From Anaeramoeba flamelloides (Eukaryota; Metamonada; Anaeramoebidae), in contig JANTQA010000033.1 of assembly GCA_027625915.1 (NCBI GenBank), positions 434,001 to 498,000 of the forward strand: DNA of 64,000 bases. The letters are read 5' to 3'. The translations under genes and the position numbers were made by a program. How positions within the stretch are numbered: position 1 is the first letter of the stretch; every line of letters begins with the position of its first letter. Below, piece after piece: positions 45,466 to 58,000 of the stretch. The notes below the pieces were generated by a model. The model ran no database searches. It was given only the letters and a program-made list of their open reading frames with translations, and had not been told where the DNA came from.

Positions 45466-48400
45466 CTATAAAAATAATTAGGTGCACTCCAAATAGTAAC
45501 TACTTTTTCTTCTTCAAAAGAATATTTCCAACCTTCTTGAACAAGTTGATGAGCTCTACAAATTAATGAAAGATGATTTTGTTGCATAAATGAATTAGCA
45601 ATATTTTTTCCAAATAACCACCCTGCTCCACGTGGTGATTGTTTCCAACCATCAATATTTTCTGGATCTGACCAAACAAGATCACAAAAACCACCTTCTT
45701 GTGGAATTTCTTCCATTCTATCAATTCTACGAATTTGTTCGATAGTGCGAATTTCTGTTTTAGATTTAATAGTAATCGAAATATAAACAATTTTTTTTTT
45801 TAAAAAAACAATTGTTATTTTATTTTTAGCCCAATTATAAGATTTGTTTAGATATTTTAAAAAAAAGGAAAGAAATAATGAGATAGAGAGGAAGAAATAA
45901 TAATGAATAAAATTATTAACCTGGTGATAACCCCCCATGAAGACATAAAACGGTTCCGTCGATAATCTTTGATATAAATATTTAATTAAAAAAAATAAAT
46001 TTGATTTATCAATATATAAGTGGTTAATTACAAAAATTTTTTAGAATTAAAAGAGAAAGATAATTCAAAGAGAAAGAGAGGTTTTACAGCGCCAAGAGCT
46101 AAATAATCAAACACTTCAGTGCAATATTTCCAAGCATTTGCACTTCCATATTTTTGAAAACATTCATCATAAAATCCATATGCCTTTAAAAATTTTGTAA
46201 AGAAAATTAAAAACAATTATATTTGATTTAAGAAAAATTATTTTTATATTATTATATTTTGAGATAACGTTTTGTTTTCAAAAGATTTTTTCTTAGATTT
46301 AGAATTAGCACTTGAATATATCTGGTATATAAAGATATATATATATATATATAAATATAAAAACTCCATTTCACTCAAAGTGTCCCAGCCAAAAATGAAA
46401 AATTCACTTTTTTTTTGAAACAACTAAACATACAATTGTTTAGAAATAAGAGAAATAATAAACTTCAGATTAGGGCCGAGATTCATAAAAGAACTACCTG
46501 AACAAACTATAAATTTCAAAAAAAAAAAAATGTTAAAAAAATTTTTGGGCCACTTTCATTGGAACGTCTCATGCAAAATTTGTCAATTTCTTTTGGAAAA
46601 TTAAAATTGTTGACAATAAGATTTTTAATCTGTAAATGTATGAATTTTTATAGAACATTCAATGCCTCCATTTTCTTATATGTTAATTTGGAGTTTCAAT
46701 CATTTTTTTTTTCAAATTGACTTTTTTTTTAAAAAAAACAGAAGAAGAAAAAAAAAAATCAAAAAACAAAAAAAAAAAATTTACAAAACTGAAAAAATGA
46801 TTTTGATCTAAAAATTAAAATACAAGATTGAGAAGAATAATGTGTTTGATCTAAAAATTGAAATTTTAGTTTGAGAAGATTAATGAATTAAACTCATAGA
46901 ATGTATTCTATTTCTTCAATAAGACTGGGCCCCTTTGACTGAAAAAGAGTTTAGATTAAGTTTAGTAGAATGCTATTATTTATCGAATTTGTAACAGTGT
47001 GGGGTTTTGAGAAATTGCATATTTGTTTTTTTATCACTTTTTCGGTTTTTTATATTGACAAAAAAGAAATAATATTTTCAAAATAATTTTTTATTTCATT
47101 ATTTTGTTTTTTTTTTCAAAAATATTAATTATCCTCAAAAATTTTAATTGTGGAAATTAGTAAATATAAAAATTAACAATTTTTTTTTAAGAATTTCTTG
47201 AAGAATTTGAGCTTAATTGAAAATGAAATTGGTGCCCTAAGAACAACATACCCGAACCTTGTAATTTATTATGATTAGCCTATCCCTTGTATATATCATC
47301 TTATGAGGTGCATGATTAAAAGACTTTTTGTATCTCAATAGTGTTTTTTTAAAATTAGTATCTTTTTTAACTTGCAAAATATTAATAAATAATGCAAAAA
47401 TACAGATTAAAAAAAAAAAATCTACCTTACTCTAGTATACACATTTTACCAATTTTGAGTGTCTCAGTTTATTCGGGTTTGGATCATTAAAATAATTTCT
47501 TTAACTAAATAAATGAATTTTTTTTAATAAATTGGGAAGTTTCAGATAGGTTAGTACAATATATAAACCAATTAAAAAAATGGAAATCAAAATAATTAAA
47601 AAATCGATCAAGAAACAATAAATAAATTTCATTTATTTATTGATCTTATCTATAGAATTAACACAATTACTTCTTCTTTGCCTAGTTTTCTTGTTTATTT
47701 CTTCACGGAAAATTTTTGTTTGAAAAATTTTTGAGAAACCAATTATTTGTTATTTCTAAAGAATTTCCAAAATGAATTTAAAAATCCTATTTTTGATTGG
47801 GTTCATCTAATTTTAAGATTTGGTTGAAGAAAATATAATGTATTTGTCAAATACCTGTTCAAAAAAATTGATTTATTGAATGAATTTGATTTGATTATAA
47901 AACAATTTCTTTTCTATCAATAAGTTACTTAAAATAATTTTGGATTTTGATTGAAATTTTTTCCAGAAATTTTTTTTATTTTGGGTTGATTCTCTTGTAA
48001 CTGTTTTTAGATTCCGAGAATTCGCCCCCTTTATTTTAGTTTTTGAAATAGTATTCTTTATTTTGGTTTTGTTTGATAAAAATATTTGAAAAACAAATTT
48101 GTAAAAAAACGGTTTTGGTTAAATCATAATAAGTAGTAATTTGTCGTGAAATTCAATTTAATCTCTTATTGCCCCTAACACAAATTAAGAAGACGAAGAA
48201 GAATGTTCTTCGAAAATAGGCTTTTATCGATTTTTTTTTTCATTCTTGATTTTAACAAATTTATTTGGAAAGTTGATCTTTCGTTACTTGGAATTCTAAA
48301 GAAATTAATTTGTTCAAAAAATAAACTCCTAGGCTCCTATTTTTTGGTTTTTTCTAGGATTAATTTCAAGTAGTCACCGTTACAAATTTCTAGATTCAAA

Positions 48401-49644
48401 AAATAATTTAAAAAAAACCAAAAATCGAAGAAAAAAAAATTGTTCAAAAAATTGAAAAATTAAAGATTCAGCTCTGGTTTACTTTGAGTTCACTTTCTTT
48501 TCACAAAACGAGCAGTGTAAGGAATGGGTTTTGGGTTTTAAAGTTTCAAGATCCTGTGTCACTCAAAAAATCTTTTTTCAGTAAGGTTCACACAATTAAA
48601 ATTTTCTAAAATGGTAAAATGATCCTCCTTCCTGAAGAGCCCAATATAACATTCAATTAAGAACAACGCACCCTATTCTTAGAGTCTGTTGTTGCTCGCC
48701 TACTACCTTAAGTGACATTCCAAAATTATTTGGCTTTTCAATTTAAATATAAACAAACATTTTTGGAAACATCAAAAGAAATAAACTTGTTTTTTTTATG
48801 TGAAATTTTTTGTTTTTTTCTGTTGGTATAATTCAAAAAAACGATCAAAATTTTCCAAGATAACGAAAAGAAAAAAGAATTAAAAAAATCAGAAAGAAAA
48901 ATGTTGTATTCAAACTTGTGTGATCTGTCTACTTTCGTGATTTCTATAAAAATTTAAAAGAGGGATAAAGGTTTTTTTTTTATTCATAAATTAAGAATAA
49001 GGATTAAGTTTGAGCTTCTAAAAGAATCAAAAATTAAGAACACGAAAGCAAAAAAATTGAAGTTGTTACCCTCTTAATAAGAATATTTGATTTGGATACC
49101 TATTTTAATTTCAGAAAATAATAAAAAAAAAAACAATTAGTCAAGGACACAGGAAAGAGAAAACAAAAAAAGAATTTAAGTAAAGAAGAAGAAAAGTGAA
49201 TAATTTCATACTTAACCTTTAATACCATTAAAAGAGTGAACGTTTCAAGAGAGTAATAACCACGATCTATGTAGTCACCTAAAAAAACATAATTTGTATC
49301 ACCAACTTCACCTCCTATTCTAAAAAGCTCCATTAAATCATAAAATTGTCTATTTTTGCAAAGATTTTTTTATTTGTTTGTAATTTTTTTTTGAAAAGCA
49401 ACAACATAAAAACACGAGACATGTTTATGATCTCTTGTTAAAAAAGAGATCTTTAAGTTAAGAAAAAAGTAGAAGCTAAAAATTACCCATGAATGTCACC
49501 GCAAATTGTTACAGGGCTTTGGATTGCTTGAACATTGTTTTCTTCGATCACAATCTCTTTAACTTTTTCACAGATTTCAAATAGATCTTCTTCAGGAAGA
49601 TATTCACAAGATCGAAGATTCTCCAAGTGTTTGTCAAGATCCAT
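45466..49644 (-). CDS. PPP6C: PP6-type Ser/Thr phosphatase catalytic subunit, last exon not found
   Basis: PPP-family metallophosphatase (PP6/Sit4). Seven exons fit in phase: 49644-49487, 49349-49212, 49099-49070 (30 nt), 48943-48916 (28 nt), 46183-46088, 45966-45921 and 45754-45466, giving 261 codons plus two bases. All metal and phosphate motifs are present: [30 protein letters not shown] (across three junctions), [28 protein letters not shown] and [31 protein letters not shown] and [12 protein letters not shown] favour PP6 over PP4 or PP2A. The usual NYCYR reads NYFYR. The donor at 45465 is phase 2 (AG/GTATAC), but the C-terminal ~44 residues (CGN...YFL) were not found in 40031-45465. Reading straight on gives a short tail unlike the family. 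Intron 4 (2.7 kb) carries a MITE and a long repeat. Confidence 0.87.
46362..46951 (-). mobile_element. MITE in PP6 intron 4, same subfamily as 53933-54497
   Basis: The left end AACTCCATTTCACTCAAAGT then GTCCC and the right end GGGCCCCTTTGACTGAAAAA then GAGTT are followed by TA (46952-46953). It is the reverse complement of 53933-54497 over most of its length, and inserted beside a (TA)n tract at 46336-46358. Confidence 0.8.
47480..48621 (+). repeat. Dispersed repeat, copy in PP6 intron 4
   Basis: Colinear with 23390-24504. Homology stops at ATGGTAAAATG (48621) and resumes at about 50709 (ACTAAATTTCATAATAAA), so this copy looks split by the interval containing PP6 exons 1-4. Confidence 0.7.
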
Positions 49645-50708
49645 GGTATAGAATAAATTGGGAAGATAAAAAAAAAAATATAATACTTTAAAACAAAAAA
49701 AAATGAAAAGTTGATGGGTTTGAATTGTATTTTTTGGAAGATATATTTCTTTTTGAGTTTTGGATCACAAATACAAGCCCTATTAATTACAATAAGTTTA
49801 TCCTTAGTGCAGATAAAAATCAACCAATTTTAAGGTTATACTGGATATAATGAAGAAAAAGATTATCTTGAAAAATCTTTAATACGTTGTTATTATTGTT
49901 CTTAGTTCATCGATCAACAAACTTTGTTTTAATTTTGAAGTTCTTAATAATGAATTTCTTTTGGTTAGGTTTTCAATCTTTGAATTTGAGAATTAAGTTT
50001 CACATTTTATAGATCTTTAATAATATAATGTATACTTAATTTATAAATGTTAGGGTTTTTATTTAATTTTGATTGATGTATCTTTTTTAAAAAAATATCC
50101 ATAAAGTCGTTTCCATAATCAAGTAATTGGAGAAAGAGCAATCTGGGTCTTGTTCTTTTGAGTTGAGGATTGGGAATTTAGTGTGTAACTACTGACACTC
50201 TGATAATAAAATTAGGTTTTTTTTCTTATTAAAAAATATGTCTTTGAGAAGAGAACATCTTGATGATTATTTTTAATCCTGAAAAAACAATTTGTTTTTT
50301 GATTTGTAATGAGAATCTGAATTTTTTACATTTCTTTAGAGTAAAAACTTCTATGGGGAAATTTTTTTTGTTATTTTTTTAAAATCTTTTAAATCTGTTT
50401 GGAAATTAAATACAATTCAACCTAAATTAAAACATAAAACATACCTTTCAAAAAACTACGAAGAGTAACTAAAAAAGAATAATTAATGGGAATATATTTA
50501 AAATTACAAGTAGAAAAAAATTCAGTTTTTCCACTAAAAAAGAAAAAAATAAGCTTCCTTTTTTAGAAATATAGTTTGTAAAAATTCAAGGGGGTTGTAA
50601 TAAAAACAATAACAAATTACGGTAATCTATTGGCATTAAAATGTAAATAAAAAATTCATGAACTAAATAATTTTAAAGGGGTAGAAATTGGAATAGAAAC
50701 TGCAAATA

Positions 50709-50905
50709 AACTAAATTTCATAATAAATGGCCCAATTTTTTTTTTTTTACTTTTTTTTTATTTGATTTTTAGATGAAAAACAAGTATTTCCTGTGTATAG
50801 AACTGAATATTAGAACTGTATTTTTTTATTATGATCGATAACTTCAATTTATAAAAAAATTTATTTTTCAAAATTTGATTTTTAATGCTCAAATGATTTT
50901 GAAAT
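50709..50905 (+). repeat. Tail of the 23390-24700 repeat
   Basis: Matches 24504-24700: CTAAATTTCATAATAAA, TTTTTAGATGAAAAACAA, GTGTATAGAACTGAATATTA, TTTCAAAATTTGATTTTTAA and ATGATTTTGAAAT. Confidence 0.7.
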
Positions 50906-51157
50906 AATCTTAATTTCAAAAATAGGGGCAGATTTTTCATCAGAAAAAAATTAGGTTAATAGCATTTTTTTTTGAATAATAAGGTATTTTACTAAATTTT
51001 TTAGAGACAATAGCCAATATATATTAATAAATAAAAATGTTGTATAATCATTTTATTTTTTGAAAAACAAATGAAAAAAGAAAAAAAATAATAATAATAA
51101 AGGTTTTTCCATAATTTGGAAATTTGGTTTATAGTTTACATTAAAACTTTCTATTCA

Positions 51158-51190
<33 letters not shown>

Positions 51191-51612
51191 TCCATATTTC
51201 AAACTGAAAGAGAAAGTTTAATTAATTAAAGAGTTGACCAATACCCCCCAAACATTTATTCTTATAATTTTATAGATTGAATTGATTTTTATTGTTGGAA
51301 TCATTTTTTATTAAAGTTAATAAATAAATAAATACATAAATTGATAATTGATTCTTTTTTTGAAATATTTTGGCTACTTCTTTATGAATTGATCAAAAGT
51401 TTGACAGAAAATTCTTATTTTTTTTTTTTTCATTTTGAAGAGGTCAAAAAAATGTTAAAGATTCTTATTATTATTTATCACAAAATTAATTTTTGATAAT
51501 ATGGTGGGATTTCTTCCTTTATTTTTTAGAAACGATATTATTTTACCTTTTGGCATATATTGGTTTTCTGATATATATATTTAGATTTTTAATTATGAAA
51601 TAACCTTTTTAT

Positions 51613-51626
51613 CCCCCCCCCCCCCC
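51613..51626 (+). repeat. Poly-C run (14 bases)
   Basis: Fourteen consecutive C. It is unusual in a region where nearly all homopolymers are A or T. Confidence 0.95.
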
Positions 51627-51752
51627 TTCCATAAAATTGAAACTTATCAGCGTTAGTAAATCTTGTTTACACCCAGATACTTTTAAAATTTTTTATTCTT
51701 TTTTTTTATTGGGAAAGAAGTGTAAATTACACTCTAAATGCCCTTTTACTTA

Positions 51753-51950
51753 AAGTCAGTTTGACTTTTAAGGCACAAACTTTCAACGGAATTTAAGGCA
51801 CAAAAAAATCTCAAATTAAGGAAAAAAATTTGGAATTTTTTTTTTTTACAATTTATTTTTACTAGAATTTGAATTTTGTGCCTTAATTTGAGATTTTTAT
51901 TGTGCCTTAAATTTCGTTGAAAGTTTGTGCCTTAAAAGTGAAACTGACTG
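51753..51950. mobile_element. Palindromic MITE (198 bp), TA-flanked
   Basis: TA at 51751-51752 and 51951-51952. Arms of about 70 bases are nearly identical inverted repeats: AAGTCAGTTTGACTTTTAAG then GCACAAACTTTCAACGGAAT at the left, and CAGTCAGTTTCACTTTTAAG then GCACAAACTTTCAACGAAAT reversed at the right. CAGT ends and TA flanks fit the Tc1/mariner superfamily. A degenerate copy lies at 30619-30793. Confidence 0.85.
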
Positions 51951-53932
51951 TAAAATCAATTTCAGAAATTTAATCCGGAAATGATAGATTTCATTAGTAT
52001 TCGTTAATAAAAATGATTTCAAACTATCACAGTTTGAAATGATTTTATCAAAGTTTCATTTCTTTTAATTTATTTCGAATTTTCAATCTATCATTTTTAT
52101 ATGAAGGACATACTCATGAAAAATTATCAATATTTTCTATAATATCATTCTGTTGATATTTTAAACATAAAAGAAAAAAATTAATTGAATTTTTATTTAT
52201 TACCTGGCCATATCTATTTAAGCAGTTAGTAAATGTTCTGAATTTTAGAATTGTTGTAATTGATGGATAACTTAAATATCCTTGATTAATTAATATATGT
52301 TTTTGGTTTTTAATTATTGGGAATTATTTTTGAAGAACGTCTTCAAGCGCCTAGCTTTTCCAGAATACAAAATAATAAAGTAAAATCTTTCATTTTACTC
52401 TATTTTTTTAACTTTTGAAAACCCTAATTACACTTCCAACTCTTAAAATTTATCGGGGAAATTATTAAATTTCCAATTTGGTCAAATGCGCATTTTTTCC
52501 AAAATAGTTAATTCCATTGAAATATTGTTGAATTTAGGTATAAAAAACCCATTTATGGGTAGTTTAAGGTATTTTAGGGTATTTTAGAGTATACTAGAGT
52601 GGAGTATGGGTAGTTTGAATTGTATACTAGAAACTTTTGGACAAGAAAATTGAAAAAAAAAATAATTAAGAGACCAAGTAGACTTTTGTAACTTATCTTT
52701 AGGGAAGAAAAAATTTCCAAATAACTTAAGTGGTTAAAATCGGGTTTTAAACACATTTTTAAAAATATCTAGTATTGATGATTTCAAAATTTTGGATTTT
52801 CTACAATTTAAGTAATAAAATACTACTAATCGCAAAATAACATTTTTTCTTTAATGCCGACAATTATAAAAACTCATTAAAAACTTTCCTATAAACAATA
52901 GTAATCAAGCATCTCTTTAAAAATATGAAAAATTTCAATATGAACAATTTTGGAATGTAATAATATACCCAAATTTAACATCTCATTATATAATGAAAAT
53001 ATCTTTTTCAATTGGCTTTAAATTCTCTAAATTATAATTAATTTTATTGTTAGTTCTTTGATTAAATTCTATTATTTTTACCAGATAAGGTAGAGATAAT
53101 TTTTTTTCATTTTTTTTTAAATTAAATTTCTTTTTATCAATTGAAATCACGAAAATTTTCTAATTTACATTCTGTTGTATTCATATGAACTGGTGTATTT
53201 TGCTTGTTTTGTATATTTCATTAAAACAAGTTTAAATCAAAGATTTTATATATTTTACTGTCACATTTTATAATTATATATTTCTAACCTATATGTTAAT
53301 TGGCTTAGAACAAAATATTTAAATAATCTAATTATCATATAATAATTTATTATTCAATTTTTTTTACTAAAAAAAATATATAAATATAAATTTTACTTTT
53401 CTCAAAACAAATCAAGTTATCAATTGAAAATATTAGTAAAAAATTAAAAATATATGTTCAATTTAAAGAAAAGTATAAAATTATTTAAAAGTCATCAGGT
53501 GTTTAAAATTGAGGTATTGTCAAATATGAAAAATCTATTAATTAAATCCCCCTTGTTAAAAATAAAAAAATCCAAAAAAAAAAAAAAAAATAATGCCAAA
53601 TTAGAGTTTAAGGTAGAAAATGAGCAAAAAAGAAAATATAATTTGTAATTTTAATTTTAAAAGCAGAATTATTCTCATTAAGTAATTTTATTTGGATATA
53701 TTTTAAATTGAGTAAAGTATGTTTGATTTTTGAAATTTTTCATTAAATTGAGCAAAAATATTTTGTTTATGGATAAATTTCACTTTTTTAACCTTTTTAA
53801 ATTTAAAATTTTGATAAAATTATCCAAAGTGGGGATTTTAAGCAAATAAAACTCTTTTTTCGAAATAGTAAAAAAAAAAAAAAAAAAAAAAAAGGTAATT
53901 GTAATAATGGATAGTTTCTAATAAATTTAATA

Positions 53933-54497
53933 AATACTTTTTCGGTCAAAGGAGCACAATTTTATTGAGAAAATAGAATTTATTCTATGAGTTTAATTCA
54001 TTTCTCTTCTCAAAATAAAATTTCAATTTTTAGATCAAAATCATTTTTTCTTATCCGTAAATAAATTTTTTTTTTTGCTTTTGTATTTTTTTTTGATTTT
54101 TTCTTTTTCTTCTTTTCTTTCTTCTTTTTTTAAAAAAAAAGTCAATTTAAACAAAAAAAATTAAAAAACCAAATAAACATTTAAGAAAATTTAGTCTTTT
54201 TATTTTCTTTTAAAATTCATATATTTTCAATTACAAAATCTTATTTTCAACAATTTTAATTTTCTAAAGAAATTGAGGTAATTTGCACGAAACATCCCAA
54301 TTAAAGTGCCCCTAAAAATTTTTGTATTATTTTATTTTTTTTGATATTTATGGTTTGTTCAGATATTTTTTTTTTTTTTTTATCTAATCGGTTGTTGATT
54401 ATTTCTCATATTTCTAAACAATCATTTTTTGGTTGATTCTTTAAAAAAAAATTGAATTTTTCATTTTTGGATGGACCTCTTTGAGTGAAATGGAGTT
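53933..54497 (+). mobile_element. TA-flanked MITE (565 bp), CAGTCAAAGGGGCCC superfamily
   Basis: The left end AATACTTTTTCGGTCAAAGG then AGCACA, and the right end GGACCTCTTTGAGTGAAATG then GAGTT, are followed by TA (54498-54499). The reverse complement of this sequence makes up most of 46362-46951. A partial copy lies at 40745-41079. Confidence 0.78.
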
Positions 54498-55040
54498 TAT
54501 TTATAAAAGTAAGAATAGTTAAAATTAGATTGTTATTTTCAGTCATATTTCTATAATAATTTTCAAGATTTGGGATTATTTTTTATTGGTTTCTAACTTT
54601 TCAACAAGGGTATGTAAAAAAACAGATTTCGATAAGTAAAATAATATCTAAATTAGAATAGTTAATGGTTACTCGATAATTTTATAATTTCCTTCATAAC
54701 AGGAATATATCCTTTCAATTTTTACTAAATATTTTCAATTGATCAAAAAAAAAAAAATGAATTTTGTCTGTTTTTGGAATACTCAGGTTTTAGATTTGAC
54801 ACTAAGTACGAAATAAATACTTTTCAATCAATAAGAAGAAAGAGGATTATGAAATAAATGGATTTATATAAAAAAAAATGACCATTAAAACTTTTAGTGT
54901 TTTAAAGTAATTTTCATGAAACCTTTTGAAACATGTTTAAAAAAACTGTAATTCAAAAAGAAAAAATAAATAAAAATTAATATTTTTTTTCAATTATTTA
55001 AAAATACAAAAATTCAAAAAAAAATAAAAATAAATAAAAA

Positions 55041-58000
55041 TTAATCACATTCTGCAACATTTTCATTATTTGTACCACCTGAACTAATCTCGTTTTCATT
55101 TAAGATGGGGAATGAACCCTGTTCAATAAATAATTGCCATTCTTTATTTGAAAATATTTTATTTTTCGACATTGTACCACTTGAAGATTGAAGGTAATAT
55201 ATTCCACCAGCTTGGTTATTAAAAAGTTGGTTTTCAATGATTATTGGCTTTGAGCAATTTTCAATATCTATTCCTCTGAGTTGATTTTGGTAAATGAAAT
55301 TTTTTTTGAATGTTCCCAAGGCATTTTCGTAGGAAAAAATACCTGCGCCTTTGTTTAATTTAATTATGTTGCTTTCAATTAAAGGATTTGCACCCTTTTT
55401 AATTTGAAACCCTGATAAATGGTTATCATAGATATTATTTTCCTTAAAGGTTCCAGTGGAATCATTATAAATGTATATTCCAGATTCATGGTTGGAATAG
55501 ATTTTATTTTTAAAAATTTTTGGGTTCGAATTGGTTCTACAAGAAATTCCCGATTTCTGATTGTTATAAATTTCGTTATTAACCAAATGCCCTAAGCCTC
55601 CGGAATAAAGAAAGCAACCAGTTTCTGAATTGTGATGAATTCTGCATTCTTCAATCCTTGGTGATGCTTGTGTATTTATTGAGATCCCCGATAATCTATT
55701 AAATGATATATCACAATTTTTAATTAAGCATGATGCGTTGGACATTACAATTATTCCGCCCTCTTGGTTTTGCGAAATGTTGGTGTTTAAAATTGTTGTG
55801 AATGCCGAATTGTTTAACAAAATTCCTTGATATATGTTTTCGTGTATTTGGCATTGATCAACTAGCCCGCGTGATCCTTTACGAAATACGATTCCTAAAT
55901 TACTATGATGGATGTTACAATTAGTAATTGTTGGGTAAGCACCTTCCTCGACAGTAATACAACTTTCGCCATTGCTTGAAAGATCACAATCTTGAATTAA
56001 CAAATTTCCGGAAATTAATAAAATTGCACTATAATTTTCGTTTCGATGTCTGAAAAATAATCGGGACACTCTCCCAGTTTTTGCCTGGAATTGGAAAGTG
56101 TGGTTAACATTGGATCCAATGATCACTTGTTCAGAGCCATTTTCGGGGCCAATGATCTCTAAATTGTCTTTCGTGATGATTAAATGTTCTTGGTATCTTC
56201 CTGCTTCCACTTTAATAATGTCTCCCTCCTTGGCTGCCTCAATGGCATCTGAAATGGTTAAATAACAATTTTCACGTTTAACTTGAGTGACGATCAATTC
56301 ATTTCTTCTTGTGTTTTTTTCTTTTTTTTCAATTTGATGATTATTAAAAAAAACACTTTCTGAAAAAGTTGGGAAGTTTTTATTCACAAAAAATGTTGAA
56401 TCAAAATTCATATTATTATTGTTGTTATTGTTATTGTTATTATGATTGTTATTGGTATGATTCGAGGAAGAAGAATTCACCTCATTATTATTATGAATAA
56501 TTATTTCTTGATTTTGTTCGGTGGGCTTTTCAATTGAAGTATTTTTATTATTAATAAAATTATTTAATTGGATGTGTACCTTGGCATTTTTTCCGACAGT
56601 AATCCCAATATTATTTAATTCGATTTCGTTTGTAATAATATTTAAGAAAGATCCTGTTTGAATATCAATGCCTGAATTTGTATTTTTATAAATATAATTC
56701 TTAATAATATCCCCATTGGATTCACTTAATAATAAAATACCATTAAGATAATTTTTAAAGATTTTATTTAATTTTATTAAAATTTTTGAGGATTCACTCT
56801 GAATGCCATTGTGATGATTCGAAAAAATACTATTATCCTCAATTTGGATTATTTGCGAACTGTTAATATGGATACCATCTTGATAATTATCTGAAATATT
56901 ATTATGGCGGATTAAACATGATTTCGAATTTGAAAAATAAATGCCATACAGTTGATTCTTGAAAATATTATTTTTATCAATAAAACATTTAGAATTGTCC
57001 AAAACTGAGACTCCAATAGCTGCACCAGATAAGTGGTTATATTGAATGATTGGTGATGAATTTGTACCTTTAATTAAAATGCAACTAATTTTGGTTACCA
57101 ATTCTTTTTTATCCAATGTTGAATTGTTGTTGTTGTTGGTATCGTTGTTTTTTTTGATGATGATGTTGTTGTCATTGTTATTGTTATTTTCGTTTTTATA
57201 ATTATTTATTTTTGATTCTAATTGAATAATACAATTGTCAATTATACAATTCCCTTCTTGAATTTCAATTATTCCAAAATCTGCATTTTTGTTGTTTGAG
57301 TTTTTAATAATTTTGATTCCAAATAGCCCACAATTCATTGCCTTAAAACAAAAAACACTTCTATTAGAATTACTTGAAATTATAATAGAATCTGCGGAAA
57401 TTGACGGCTGTCCTCTAATCCTTAAATTCGGGGTTGTAATATCCACGCCATTGAATAAATGGATTCCTGATGATAATTGAATAACATCATTTGGTTGTAT
57501 TACCTCTAATGCTTCGTCAATTGTAGAAAAATCGCAGTTTTCATCAAATCCAACAACTAATAAATTATTTGGGATTAAATAACCTTGGTTCGATAAAATC
57601 TGTGGTTTATTCAAAAATAAAAATTCAGGATCATCACAGTTATTATTTTTTTTTACATTATTTTTTGAATTCTTATTATTTTGCTTTTTGGAGTTGTGAT
57701 GTAAAAATTCTTTTAAAGTTAGAAAATTTTTATGAATATGTATCCCATCTATTGGGATTTTTTTGATTAAAAAATGCTTTTGATGGTTTGTAAGTGTTTT
57801 TGATAATTGATCCAATTGTTGGAATATTTCTTTAAAAGTTGGTCTTAAATCTGGATCAATGCTCCAGCAGGATTCAATTAATGATCGGAGAGAATTGTCA
57901 ATATAATCTGGGATTATTAAATCTAGAATTTCTTTGAATTTTTTTTTGTTTTCTTTCCTTTCTTGTTTATTTCCTTTTTCCTTATTCTTCTCCTTTTCCC

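Larger units (their letters stand above)
49645..55040. other. Spacer upstream of PP6 and downstream of the kinase gene
   Basis: No gene supported. It contains a repeat tail (50709-50905), a C14 run (51613-51626), a palindromic MITE (51753-51950), a fold-back fragment (52345-52450), a G-rich stretch with TTTTAGGGTA units (52550-52620) and a MITE (53933-54497). PP6 promoter signals should lie just upstream of 49644, but none is distinct. Confidence 0.55.
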
